In this document: positions 22,401 through 30,267 of the stretch, one piece after another
Layout: each line of letters begins with the position of its first letter
How positions within the stretch are numbered: the stretch's first letter is position 1
Assembly (NCBI GenBank): GCA_000226015.1
Contig: JH153672.1
Location: 72,487-105,956 of the forward strand
Origin: Mnemiopsis leidyi
Taxonomy: Eukaryota > Ctenophora > Tentaculata > Lobata > Bolinopsidae
Direction: 5' to 3'
DNA: 33,470 nucleotides
Made by a program: the position numbers and the translations under genes
Notes under the pieces: model-generated
What the model saw: only the letters and a program-made list of their open reading frames with translations
The model's database searches: none
What the model was told of the DNA's origin: nothing

Positions 22401-25400
22401 AGATTATAGCCCAGGCTAAATGTTTGTCCAGAATGTGATGCAAACATAATAAAATAGAAGTAGGCTATTCGTTATTTTTCTGAAAACTAGGTGCTAAAGC
22501 TACTCCGACTAGGCATGTACGATTTTTTCCATCCTCATGCTTTCGGCTCAATTTTTGTTCTAGTCGATAAACACTTTAAAGTAACTTTGAAAGTTTAATC
22601 GACAAACTTGTGTATCAAACTTTCACTTGCATATGTACTTTTTATTCACGTTGAAGAATGTCAAGGATCAAGGAAAGCTGCTAGATGAATTCAGCGACCA
22701 GTTTCCCACAAACAACGCCAAATGTCAACATCCTCCTAGAGTCCCAGTACAGAGTATATGATGGTCTGATAGCGGTAGGGATCTGCATCTCCTCTCTTAT
22801 CGGACTTCCCGGAAACATCTTATCTTTCAGCTATTTCCTCCGGACTAAGAAACGGAATTTGTCGACACTTCTCTATATGACAGCTTGCTCGATTGATATA
22901 TGTTCCAACGTCATCGCTCTGCCCGTTGCTGCGAATCTGTTCGACAAAAGGAGTCCAGGATGGCTTGCCAACACATCGTTTTGCACGCTCTGGTATTTCG
23001 TTCTCCTCCTACTTCAGCAGATGTCCATGTTTGTTGTGATGCTGTTATCGTTGTCGCGGGCAATCGTCATCACCTTGCCCTTTTACAAAATCCGGAAACG
23101 AGCAGCTTTGTTTTCGATTGTGGTTTACTTAATTTACCACTCTATCTGGAACATTGCCTATTTTGTGGAGGCGGAGTCCTACTACAGCACTGCTGCGGCC
23201 CTGTGCCAAGTGTACTCCGAGAGTGTGTTTTACACCCTCTTCCAAGCTAACTACACCACCTGCACTCTCATTCCCCCTCTTGTCGTATTCCTTGCATTTC
23301 TTACCTCCCTGGCCAAGCTTCAAAAAGAAAATATAACCGAAGCATCTCAGAGGAGAAATTACGCAGCCTCCGTGACGATAACCTACTTCGCGGCTATATT
23401 TCTGTCCTGCAACTGCTTCACTTTTCTGAACTGCTGCCTCTATACGATCACCATGTCGTTCTACGGACAGTATCCCGGCCCCATCTACGAGGGAAACTTC
23501 ATGTTTTTCTACAGCTGGTTACTCAGCGAACTTTTCTGTACGATCCTCAATGCTGCCCTGAATCCGCTACTTTACATGCTAAGAATGAGAGACTTGAGGT
23601 CCTGGATAGAAGGGATCGTAGGTAAAAGGTCAGCTGTCGTCTCCACAACCGCTACCAGCTCTACTAAGCAGACTGAGACGGAGATTTAGAGATTTTTCTT
23701 GACTGTTCAAACCGTTGGCTTGAATTTCTTGCAAGAAAATGAAATAACTGACTTAAAATCGTTGGTCGATCTATCTAATCGGGGACTGTGCATATTATTT
23801 CTTTAAACTTGTACCCGAATTTCAATGTTAACCTGTTTTAAAAATTGCTTTAGCAGTATGACCGATTTCTCAAAAACATTAAATTTGATTTGAATTAACA
23901 CTACCAGTGTCCACGAAAAAATAATCTTAGTGATTTTTCGCGCCAAGTTCATTCACACTGAACCAAATTAAGAGTTAAGACTCAAAATTCAGCGGCTTTT
24001 TATGGGAGAGTTACTATATAAATAGTAACACCATGAAAACCAAGGTTTCTCGAATTTTTAGGCTTGAAAATACTAGGCTGTGATCAAATCTTCAGATCGA
24101 TCAATTAGTTTGATACATTCAATTGCAGGGAAGACATCGAACAAACTGACGGTCAAATCCGGAGGCACCAAGACATGCTGAGAACCCAACAAGAAGCGAA
24201 GAAGAACCGAGTTAGCGTGTTCGGTCGGTCCATGCCTGACCTGCTGAGGAGGATCGAGGAGGCTGACCGTCTTGGAAGGTTCCACAAGAAACCTCGGGGA
24301 CCGTTTGGTGAGTCTTCTTACCTGCTATAAACCTGCTTAAATGTAAGTAACTGTAGTGTTCTGTGGATGAACCTGGGGTACTAATAAATGAGGGGATGTT
24401 TTAAAGACTGATTTCACTACATTCAACATTGCATAATGAGTAATGACCTATCTGCTCTCGATTAGTTCGTATGAACGTCTAAGCTCTGTTTTATTGAAAC
24501 ATTATAATGAGCTCATCCAATTATCCAATACCCTCAGGTTTGCACATCAAAGTGAAGGATCCCAAATGGGCGAACGTGATTGAGCTGGCGATCGGAAGTC
24601 TGGCGATGAACTTTGTGGTGAACGACCAGCACGACAAGTCGGTCCTGCAGGAATTGTTCAGGAAGAGTTTCCAGAACGCACGTGAACACCCCAACATGAT
24701 AATGATGAGGTTCCGGGATGAGTTCTACGATGTGAACTCCCAGAAACCCCAGACCGGACACCCAACAATATACGACATGTTGGACATTGATTGTCATGTG
24801 ATAAGCAATGCTCTGGTTGAACAGGTCAGATTTGGGATGGATTGTGGTGCGTTTTAGAATATAAAGTGGACTTCTTCCGCTATTCATAAGTCTACGTCGT
24901 TCATAGAAAAAAAAGTCAAGAAAAAATTTCTAATGAAAATCAGTTCTAAATTTAGCGTTAAAAACAGGACGAATTTTAGAAATTGCATTGAATATTTATG
25001 ACGATGGTTGTTTTTTCAGGCTCGTATAGAGCAGAGTCTGCTGATAGAGTCGAGCGAGGAGGCACGTATGTTGATAGTGGGGCACGCTCCCCGCTGTGTC
25101 TTCAACGCGTGGACCCTGGCAGGGGACGACGTTAGAGAGAGGGGTGCTTACTCTAACGATCTGTCCAGAAACAACAACCGTTACTTCCGGGTATGAGACT
25201 TTTTATTTTCTAGCTTCTGAAAGCTAGGGTCTGGCCAAATTTTGTTAATAAGAGAATCAATTTTAACACTACTGAACTTACTCATGTCCCAGGACATAAA
25301 GAAGATTATAATATTGGAGTTCAGTTTGTCTACTCCCACTAATTTTTTCCTAATAACGTGAAAATTCACCATATTTCCCAGGACGATCCAAGTCAGGTGA

Positions 25401-28084
25401 TCGAGGAGATAAACCACAAGATCAGACAGCTCCGAGAGGAAAGCTCGATACAGCGACAAAACAAGAGTGGTTTAGAGAACGAGGTGAAGGATATCAGGTC
25501 ACAGTACAACACGGAGAAGAAGAAACAGCAGGCTATCAAGAGGAAACTGGAGAACGTGAGGAATAGGATTATCGAGCTCGACAATGTGGAGGAGGTGAAC
25601 TTATTAGAAGATCGTATCTTGGTTTTCTCTAATTCAGACTGCACAAAGCCTTTGGGGAAGATCTATAGCATCGTTACCCAATATTTTGTAACCCTAATTT
25701 GCTTGACAGGCTCCACTACAAGACGTGAGTGCGATGCAGGAGGAGTTACAACAATACGGGGACCAAATACAGAAGATAAACGAGGAGAAAGAGCAGCTTG
25801 CAGAGAAGGAGGAGACGTTGAAGCAGGAGCATGAGGAGGCTAATAGGAGACATACGGAGAGCACTGAGCGGGACAGTCATATCACTAACAGGTTACACTG
25901 TTACTTACAGCTGCTGGTGGTTTATCAGAATCTAGTTAAGTCGAATCAATACAGGTTACACTGTTACTTACAGCTGCTGGTGGTTTATCAGAATCTAGTT
26001 AAGTCACATCACTAACAGGTTACACTGTTACATACAGCTGCTGGTGGTTTATCAGAATCTAGTTAAGTCACATCACGAACAGGTTACACTGTTACATACA
26101 GCTGCTGGTGGTTTATCAGAATCTAGTTAAGTCACATCACTAACAGGTTACACTGTTACTTACAGCTGCTGGTGGTTTATCAGAATCTAGTTAAGTCACA
26201 TCACGAACAGGTTACACTGTTACTTACAGCTGCTGTTACAGCTGCTGTATATCAGAATCTAGTTAAGTCACATCACCAACAGGTTACACTGTAACTTACA
26301 GCTGCTGGTGGTTTATCAGAATCTAGTTAAGTCACATCACGAACAGGTTACACTGTTACTTACAGCTGCTGGTGGTTTATCAGAATCTAGTTAAGATATA
26401 GTTTAGGAATATGTTGTCTAGAGGACCCTGGATCTTGGTGCTAGTCACGAAAAAAGACCGCATACACACAAGTTTCCCTGAAATCATACTTGTTTTGAAC
26501 AGGTTAAATAGGTATTCGTTATTCAGGCTGGAGGAGTTGAAGGCGAAGATGCACGAGGGACAAAAAAGAAACACACAGCTCCTTGAAATTCTGGAGAAAT
26601 ATAAGAGGAAGAAGAAAGAGGTGAACGCCGAGAGGAAACGGTTCACAGCTGAGCTTGCCGCCAAGAAACGAGAGATCACTGGTTTGAAATTGTTTTGCTG
26701 AAAACACTTGAACTCCTGGTATTATAGTATTATGGGCTTCTACTACTAGCCACAATTATAGCATTTTATTTTCTTTATTACTAAAATTTATCAAATCTAC
26801 GATCTGTTTTGTTACCGTGAGCTTATTTAAACCACTCCTCTCTGCAGAAGCTCAAGGAATGGCGGAGCAGCGTTGTCCCCGAGTAGACTCTAGACGCTCG
26901 GCTAAGGACCTGGAACAGCAGATAAGGAACATGGAACTGAGGATACAGCAGGGAGCGTCAAACACTGGGAACGTGGATGAGATTACCCGCAGGTGGGGAG
27001 GCAGCAGATGTTAGGTGTTCTATTTTTAGATTTCTGGGCTGTTCTGCTCCAAGAGTCCAATTTTGTCCATGTTTTGTCCATGTTTTGTCCATCTCTTGCT
27101 AAGTTCTGTAGTTAGATAGGTATACAATTAAGTACGGTTATACAACGAATGTTCGCCTTGCTTGCAGATTCCATGACGCTAAGACGAAGTTTGAGGAAAT
27201 ACAGGCGGTGGTGAAGAAGATGAAGAAGTTCAGCAAGGACCTGCAGCAGATTTTGGAGGAGCGGGAGGAGAGGTATTTCCGATTCAGGAAGGAAATATCC
27301 AAGAGAATAAACTACTTTTTTATCATGAACTTGAGTCAGCGGGGCTACACTGGTAAACTTCGAGTGAGTCAATCAGTGACTTATTAATAATATATACTAT
27401 AATGGACCTTGGTTAAATACTTCAATGATGATTCTTAGTTTATTCTCATACTGGATTTTTGCAACCTTAGGATCTTGCTTGTAAATCTTCAGCCTATTGC
27501 TAATACTGCACTTTACAACCACTTGCAATGGTTAGGAAGCCTCAAAGTTATTTCATCTACAACCCTCTTCACTCAGGTAGACCACGATAAGAAGATTCTT
27601 GAGATGCAGCTGAACGTAGACACGAGTGGAGCCTCGCAGGACACTCATGATGTGCGATCTCTGTCCGGGGGTGAGAGATCTTTCTCCACTGTCTGCTTTA
27701 TCTGTAGCCTGTGGAATCTAATGGAGTCTCCTTTTCGCTGCTTGGACGAGTTTGATGTTTTCATGGTGAGTTCATTTCGGGAGTTTCAGGGTCTAGACGG
27801 GCGGTAACCGGATTGTTATAAGTTTGGTCTTGTTAATCTATATTTATATTTTTTGGGGAAAATTTCCTGCAAGTTTATCCCCTCTCTATTTAGTAATGAT
27901 ATCAAAATCCCAGGATCTGATGAACAGAAAGGTGGCAATGAAGCTGCTAGTCGAACACGCTGCACACGACCAACAACGGCGGCAGTACATCCTCTTTACC
28001 CCACAGGACATGTCCCATTTCAACAAGAAGTTCAAAAACATGAAGATAATGCAGCTGGAGGCACCCGAGAGAAACAACGATTAG
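10494..28084 (+). CDS. SMC6: SMC6, structural maintenance of chromosomes protein 6 (20 exons)
   Basis: SMC6 pairs with SMC5 in the nuclear SMC5/6 complex for DNA repair and recombination. Exons: 10494-10686, 10889-11058, 11284-11421, 11691-11819, 19004-19177, 19539-19670, 19825-19923, 20266-20369, 20945-21017, 21386-21480, 24129-24307, 24538-24824, 25020-25190, 25382-25594, 25710-25891, 26527-26681, 26848-26992, 27168-27363, 27577-27765, 27914-28084. All junctions are GT-AG and phase-consistent, giving 1,064 residues, close to the roughly 1,090 of human SMC6. Walker A GRNGSGKS is at 61-68, split between exons 1 and 2. A first coiled coil runs from about 200 to 480, the hinge lies at about 490-650, and the second coil reaches about 930. 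The signature LSGGERS is at 974-980 and Walker B CLDEFD at about 1000-1005. The exon 14-15 junction uses GTGAAC at 25595 and keeps the coil in register with known SMC6. Introns 4 and 10 hold other complete genes. The small 5' and 3' UTRs and the poly(A) site are not resolved. Confidence 0.97.
11820..13519. other. SMC6 intron 4, first part; upstream region of the nested ABCG gene
   Basis: This is non-coding sequence between SMC6 exon 4 and the nested transporter. It contains an imperfect hairpin at 12088-12132 and a GC-richer patch near 11985-12030. A 120-codon open frame from 12251 has an N-terminal hydrophobic segment and a few cysteines but no clear family. Just before the ABCG start codon, the sequence ending in CAG at 13510 could be a splice acceptor for a non-coding 5' exon. 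No clear TATA box was found. Confidence 0.5.
12088..12132. repeat. Imperfect inverted repeat (hairpin) in SMC6 intron 4
   Basis: The arms 12088-12104 and 12117-12132 are complementary over 16 pairs with one bulged G. They are separated by a 12-base loop. As DNA this may be a chance or repeat-derived palindrome; as RNA it would form a stable stem. Confidence 0.8.
13520..15649 (+). CDS. ABCG: ABCG-family half-transporter (White-like), nested in SMC6 intron 4
   Basis: This is an uninterrupted 709-residue frame, slightly longer than typical ABCG half-transporters (about 610-690) because of an acidic 100-residue N-terminus. Such proteins dimerise in membranes and export lipids, pigment precursors or other small hydrophobic molecules. 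The nucleotide-binding domain comes first: Walker A GASGAGKT at 149-156, Q-loop near Q196-Q197, signature SGGER at 260-264, Walker B LLFIDE at 279-284, and H-loop H316 in TIHQPTS. The stretch NFNPADHYI near 360-368 is typical of the White/scarlet branch. Six membrane segments follow at about 453-470, 491-511, 536-558, 569-593, 598-620 and 684-706. An extracellular loop before the last segment (about 621-683) carries Cys residues and an N-glycosylation site (NGT, 665-667). All catalytic motifs are intact. It lies wholly within SMC6 intron 4, in the same direction, with its own poly(A) signal. Substrate cannot be told. Confidence 0.97.
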   Translation: MPKDDKEELLSSESDQPDDIVIENAVTEEILNEDVEIPQQLSEQSELNGVTRRGNEIIVELPREGSDYTVRKSRQDSDNSIKSSSLGIRTLEGGRFDAYSKVSLSWQNITVNVDISSGGCCKKSESKTVEILKNVSGIVEPGQFMAIMGASGAGKTTLLNTLAFRNEPKLKCTGDINVNGLPISKSQMKLISAYVQQEDYFIGTLTVREVMQFHASLRMDKRVSREEKKKKVEDLISKLGLTKVADTLCGLPNGAIRGISGGERKRLSVATELLMDPPLLFIDEPTSGLDSFMAESIVKLIRKLSLANRTILCTIHQPTSEVFALFDRVCLVTEGEVAFMGETKGALELFSDAGYPCPNNFNPADHYIFTLAIRPGEEEKCKKKCKEITGYYERSNYFKAIQEKISSVNRKADKTTKDVSRKKVQSSLFRQVAENFQRSFKNTVRNPGYTRSRIGQCIILALLSGLAYFKTSNKVDPHNPQSIATLAQNKSGVIFFLVITFTFGNVFIQCLTIPMELPVVKREYQNGMYTTVPYFLSKIITELPYLVALPTLQLGISYFMIGLREEVMAFLTCVACCICIAWASTGLGWFVAAATGDLRIASAISAPIIMPFFLFGGLFQSDSATPVYFEPIKWVSWFRYGYHMLMVNELKDLSLDCNGVTPCPNGTVVLEQFSIDPDELWWPNIAALLIFGGTLCIFAWSCLLCRVRR
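15681..15686 (+). terminator. AATAAA polyadenylation signal of the nested ABCG gene
   Basis: A canonical AATAAA lies 32 bases after the ABCG stop codon. Because SMC6 is transcribed in the same direction through this point, the signal also sits in sense orientation within SMC6 intron 4. Confidence 0.8.
15687..16690. other. SMC6 intron 4, spacer between nested genes
   Basis: No gene is supported. A 101-codon frame at 16160-16465 has no recognisable features. A TATA-like string, TTATAATA at 16638-16645, lies about 45 bases before the next small gene's ATG and could be its promoter. Confidence 0.4.
16691..17035 (+). CDS. Small predicted secreted or type I membrane protein of unknown function
   Basis: This is a 114-residue single-exon frame that I cannot assign to a family. 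An N-terminal hydrophobic segment (about residues 2-19, then C20) looks like a signal peptide. The middle has N-glycosylation sequons at 45-47 (NRT) and 52-54 (NLT) and two cysteines (C20, C64). A strong membrane segment lies at about 87-108, followed by a short basic tail, WKGRRR. This arrangement suggests a type I membrane protein with a roughly 65-residue ectodomain and almost no cytosolic part. Basic sites at 26-30 (KLRRR), 49-50 (KK) and a Gly-Lys at 56-57 resemble prohormone processing sites, but this is weak. The frame opens further upstream without an ATG; the first ATG is 16691. It lies in SMC6 intron 4, about 1 kb after the ABCG gene and on the same strand. It could be chance, although the ordered signal, ectodomain, membrane segment and basic stop argue otherwise. 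Confidence 0.5.
   Translation: MSLSLFILAYFVGLFDSYTCQKFDGKLRRRIALSEELIEHPVSSNRTDKKYNLTPGKYFHKAGCSHKSTVAPEETNVGYNDDTSNNFIVIGFIVFFSIFLVVIMICCVWKGRRR
17036..19003. other. SMC6 intron 4, last part, no supported gene
   Basis: This is AT-rich non-coding sequence up to SMC6 exon 5. On the minus strand at 17871-18092 a frame without an ATG encodes two hydrophobic segments and may follow a splice acceptor-like site. I found no partner exon and do not call it. Nothing else stands out. Confidence 0.4.
19231..19330 (+). mobile_element. Possible tRNA-derived SINE fragment in SMC6 intron 5
   Basis: The stretch starts with a good Pol III A-box match, TGGTGTAGTGG at 19238-19248. A degenerate B-box-like AGGTCGAAAAG follows near 19277. 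The spacing is that of a tRNA, but there is no clear cloverleaf, so a tRNA-derived element or tRNA pseudogene is more likely than a working tRNA. The right end is undefined. Confidence 0.4.
20046..20080. repeat. 16-bp direct repeat with palindromic core
   Basis: ATCATGTGATACAAGG occurs twice in tandem in SMC6 intron 7. A diverged copy of its first part lies at 20085-20100. The TATCATGTGATA core of the first copy is nearly palindromic. Confidence 0.75.
21481..22684. other. SMC6 intron 10, first part; upstream region of the nested GPCR
   Basis: No coding region is supported here. It contains a minus-strand tRNA-derived SINE candidate at 21580-21706. The GPCR promoter should lie in the last few hundred bases but shows no clear TATA box. 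An 81-codon frame at 22080-22325 has no recognisable motif. Confidence 0.45.
21580..21706 (-). mobile_element. Possible tRNA-derived SINE on the minus strand
   Basis: Read on the minus strand, an A-box match TGGTGCAGTGG (21702 down to 21692) is followed 46 bases later by a B-box match GGTTCAGATTCC (21646 down to 21635). The tail has short TTGCAAGA/TTGCAAAA repeats. Both boxes and their spacing fit a tRNA-type internal promoter. The ends and any target-site duplications were not identified. Confidence 0.5.
22685..23689 (+). CDS. Class A (rhodopsin-like) orphan GPCR, nested in SMC6 intron 10
   Basis: This is a single-exon frame of 334 residues with seven hydrophobic segments. An in-frame TAG directly before the ATG fixes the start. 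Class A marks are GLPGN in the first segment (N44), a Cys pair likely joining the top of TM3 and the second outer loop (C100 and C174), and NPLLY at 293-297 in TM7. A cationic helix-8-like stretch (LRMRDLRSW) and a Ser/Thr-rich tail follow. The usual Asp-Arg-Tyr at the end of TM3 reads Ser-Arg-Ala at 124-126, so only the Arg is kept. Sequons near the N-terminus are absent, but NTS (96-98) and NYT (189-191) lie in outer loops. A possible ATTAAA poly(A) signal is at 23878-23883. The gene sits inside SMC6 intron 10 on the same strand. The ligand is unknown; the overall pattern is that of fast-evolving orphan receptors in invertebrates. Confidence 0.95.
   Translation: MNSATSFPQTTPNVNILLESQYRVYDGLIAVGICISSLIGLPGNILSFSYFLRTKKRNLSTLLYMTACSIDICSNVIALPVAANLFDKRSPGWLANTSFCTLWYFVLLLLQQMSMFVVMLLSLSRAIVITLPFYKIRKRAALFSIVVYLIYHSIWNIAYFVEAESYYSTAAALCQVYSESVFYTLFQANYTTCTLIPPLVVFLAFLTSLAKLQKENITEASQRRNYAASVTITYFAAIFLSCNCFTFLNCCLYTITMSFYGQYPGPIYEGNFMFFYSWLLSELFCTILNAALNPLLYMLRMRDLRSWIEGIVGKRSAVVSTTATSSTKQTETEI
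23690..24128. other. SMC6 intron 10, part after the GPCR
   Basis: This stretch holds the likely GPCR 3' UTR with ATTAAA at 23878-23883 and a TATATAAATA string near 24015-24024 with no gene attached. SMC6 exon 11 begins at 24129. Confidence 0.5.
25891..26395 (+). repeat. 64-bp tandem array at the exon 15 splice donor of SMC6
   Basis: Eight copies of a 64-base unit start at 25891, 25954, 26018, 26082, 26146, 26210, 26282 and 26346. Spacings are 63, 64, 64, 64, 64, 72 and 64; the 72-base copy has an internal TGTTACAGCTGC-type duplication. The array begins at the last base of exon 15. Most units repeat the bases across that junction (CACTAACAG then GTTACACTG) and carry an acceptor-like TTACTTACAG. 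If the intron were retained, the first two copies would stay open in the SMC6 frame before a stop at 26013-26015. Confidence 0.95.
27061..27093. repeat. 11-bp short tandem repeat, three copies
   Basis: TTTTGTCCATG is repeated three times, with the last base changed, in SMC6 intron 17. Confidence 0.9.
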
Positions 28085-28366
28085 ACGTTTTGTAACGTTC
28101 TCAATCAACATATTTTAGTATTCGACGTTTGAATTTTTTAATTCTTTTTATTTCACGGTTTTTATTGATTAGTCGAGGAGTGCCGACTGTTTGGTTCATA
28201 ACTTTTAAGTCAGCTGCACCAAGTTGTAGGTGACACCAGCCTCCTTATGAAGCATGCTTATGTAGACATTTTTATTTTATTTTTCTGTTAAATTTTCTGT
28301 TGATTAAGTTCAGCAAACTAAGGGACTTTTTTAAAGGAGTTTTCAATGTTAAATATGGGCCGATAT
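28085..28366. other. 3' flank of SMC6
   Basis: T-rich sequence following the SMC6 stop, presumably including its 3' UTR. I found no canonical AATAAA or ATTAAA within the first few hundred bases, so the polyadenylation site is unresolved. Confidence 0.4.
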
Positions 28367-28830
28367 CTATGTGGTCTCATCCAGGTACCAACTTATAACC
28401 ACATTTGTAGATCTTATTTTAAATTTATTAATTTGCCGTGGTTCAGGGACCACTGGGTGGATGCTCGAGCCCATTTTTTCTATTTCATCGGCGTTTTCGT
28501 TTTCTTTGATTCCTACGGGTCCAGATACCCATCTTAGCTTAACTCTGTGCGAGGTACCCACCGTATTACTATTGAGCCGGTCCAATATATGTTGTTGTTT
28601 TGTTTTTCAAGGACCAGTCTGGGGTTGATGTAGGTCTTATTACAATTCATCTACATGCCATATGGATTATATATGATTCGCCTTGATACACTGATGTTAT
28701 GTCCCATGTTCTGCCTATCTGCATGCGTTCAGGTTTTATCGCCCTGCTGCATGTCTTGTTGATGGGTTAGCTCCAGTTCAGTTTACTGTCTAGAGTTACT
28801 CCTAGGTCTGATATTCTAACTGATTCCAAG
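28367..28830 (-). mobile_element. Decayed non-LTR retrotransposon remnant (RT end and RNase H)
   Basis: On the minus strand, 28826-28770 reads LGVTLDSKLNW within a short frame, which fits the conserved YLGV-LD-KL-W element near the end of LINE reverse transcriptases. Further along the same strand, 28585-28367 encodes a 72-residue piece with LRWVSGPVGIKENENADE, matching the RNase H pattern WVPGHxGIxGNExADE. The order RT then RNase H fits I/Jockey/R1-type elements. The catalytic His of the GH pair is replaced and stops and frame changes separate the two pieces, so this is a dead fragment. Its orientation is opposite to the neighbouring genes. Confidence 0.65.
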
Positions 28831-29454
28831 TAACTGTGTTTAGTCACAGATTATGCTTCTTATTTGTTTTTAATTATCATTTCACAATTTAACTTCCATT
28901 TACATGAGCTGAGTTGTTTTTATTTGGACGTTACTGAAATCATAAGACAACAATTTTACATGATTGAACATTAAAGGACATGAGTGTTAGTGAGAATAAA
29001 AAACAGACTCAAAATTTTGATATAAAAGAGCCTAAAAGTTAGATCCAATATGTTTTAAAACAAATATCACTGGTTGGGAGTTATAAATCAGTCGTTTTAT
29101 TAAGACTTAATTCGTATTTACTTATAATCGACCTGTTCGCAAGTTGTTGTGCGTGCAAAAACTTGACACGCCCTCCACTAAGAAAACAATCCTTGTCCTT
29201 GAAACAAATTTCTACAGTGCGCGCAAGCCGGCATGGCAGTCTCGTTACACTAAAAAAGCGCGTTTTCATCAACCAAATCAAATCCGCGCTTTCCTTACAG
29301 TTTTAATAAATAGTCCCGGGTTCACGCCCTGCTGAAGCGGTTGGACGTCAAATCCTGCTGAAACTTCGTCAAGCAGTTTCCTACTATATCTGAATCTGAA
29401 TAAAGTTTTTGAATCGCAAATCAATGCGGTACTGTTGAGACACTACACTCTCGA

Positions 29455-29610
29455 TGAAGCGCCCTTGTAGACGCGTTGGTCGTTGCGAGGGGGTCGAGCC
29501 GGTGGTGTCCGGCTGCGGGGTCGATCCACGGGAGAGAGGACACCGCGGTCGATGGGAGAGAGGCTTGGGGGCCGCTCACTTGGCGAACTCGTCACACCCC
29601 GTTCTGGCAC
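29455..29610 (+). mobile_element. GC-rich patch, possible tRNA-derived SINE head
   Basis: The base composition contrasts with the AT-rich surroundings. TAGACGCGTTGGT at 29468-29480 resembles a Pol III A box, and GGGGTCGATCC near 29517-29527 resembles a B box, about 50 bases apart as in a tRNA. Short open frames through the patch look like by-products of its GC content. The identification is weak. Confidence 0.3.
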
Positions 29611-29769
29611 GTTTTGCTGAAATGGAATGTTTGTTTACCGTCTGTAATAAGTATAAACAGTAAGTAATGTAGGCCCAATCTGTTTACTTTAGGATGGTGC
29701 AAGTACACAAACGCATACATCGAAATATACATACGATTAGGGTTTAGATATTCGCTGTTGTAAAACTGT

Positions 29770-29850
29770 ACACGCAAACGAACACACAAACATACACACA
29801 CACGCTCGATCGCTGTCCCAAGCTATCAGCCGAATACACACACATACAAA
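29770..29850. repeat. Imperfect CA-rich simple repeat
   Basis: Interrupted runs of ACACAC and ACACATAC-like units form a degraded microsatellite. Confidence 0.75.
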
Positions 29851-30032
29851 CACCTCTCTTTTCGTTATCACAATGAGTTGGTAAATAGAAATGAACGGTA
29901 CATTGATAAGCTCAGTAAAGCTTTTAATTTCCAGCCGGTAGAAACTGGGACATGAGCCATGAGAAGTTATTTTGCAGAACTCCCTGGGCTGATTAGGTTA
30001 CACTATAAAGGCGTATTAAATGTCCCATGTAA

Positions 30033-30267
30033 CACGCCCCATCTTAGAGAGCCGCGTAGAACACAGCTAATAATGCCCGCCACGCCCATCTTATAGAACA
30101 GCCGCCCACAACACAGAAGTCAATAGTGCTAATAGTGCCCACCACGCCTTCTTATAGTACAGCCGCCCACAACACAGAAGTCAATAGTGCTAATAGTGCC
30201 CACCACACCCATCTTATAGAACAGCTGCCCACAACACAACACAGAGACACAGCTAATAAACCAAACC
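30033..30267. repeat. Minisatellite of about 62 bp, four units
   Basis: Units begin with ACGCCCATCTTATAG or a variant at 30033 (shortened and diverged, 49 bases), 30082, 30144 and 30205. The units at 30082 and 30144 are nearly identical; the last has diverged in its second half. A further ACGCCC at 30268 marks the end of the array. No coding potential is seen. Confidence 0.9.

Larger units (their letters stand above)
28831..30032. other. Intergenic spacer with GC-rich and CA-rich patches
   Basis: No gene is supported. The stretch includes a short inverted pair AAAGCGCG / CGCGCTTT near 29250-29292, a GC-rich patch at about 29455-29610 and a CA-rich region at about 29770-29850. An AATAAA at 28995-29000 is about 0.9 kb past SMC6. 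Confidence 0.45.

Noticed and set aside
25892..26015. Extension of SMC6 exon 15 through the first two repeat units as normal coding sequence
   Set aside because: It runs into a stop at 26013-26015, and splicing from 25891 to 26527 restores the coiled coil in phase.
25891..26395. CRISPR array
   Set aside because: The units are directly tandem without unique spacers, and the setting is an animal gene intron.
29454..29663. Two overlapping GC-rich frames of about 65 codons
   Set aside because: Two frames are open at once because of GC content; the stretch looks more like a repeat with Pol III-like boxes than a protein gene.
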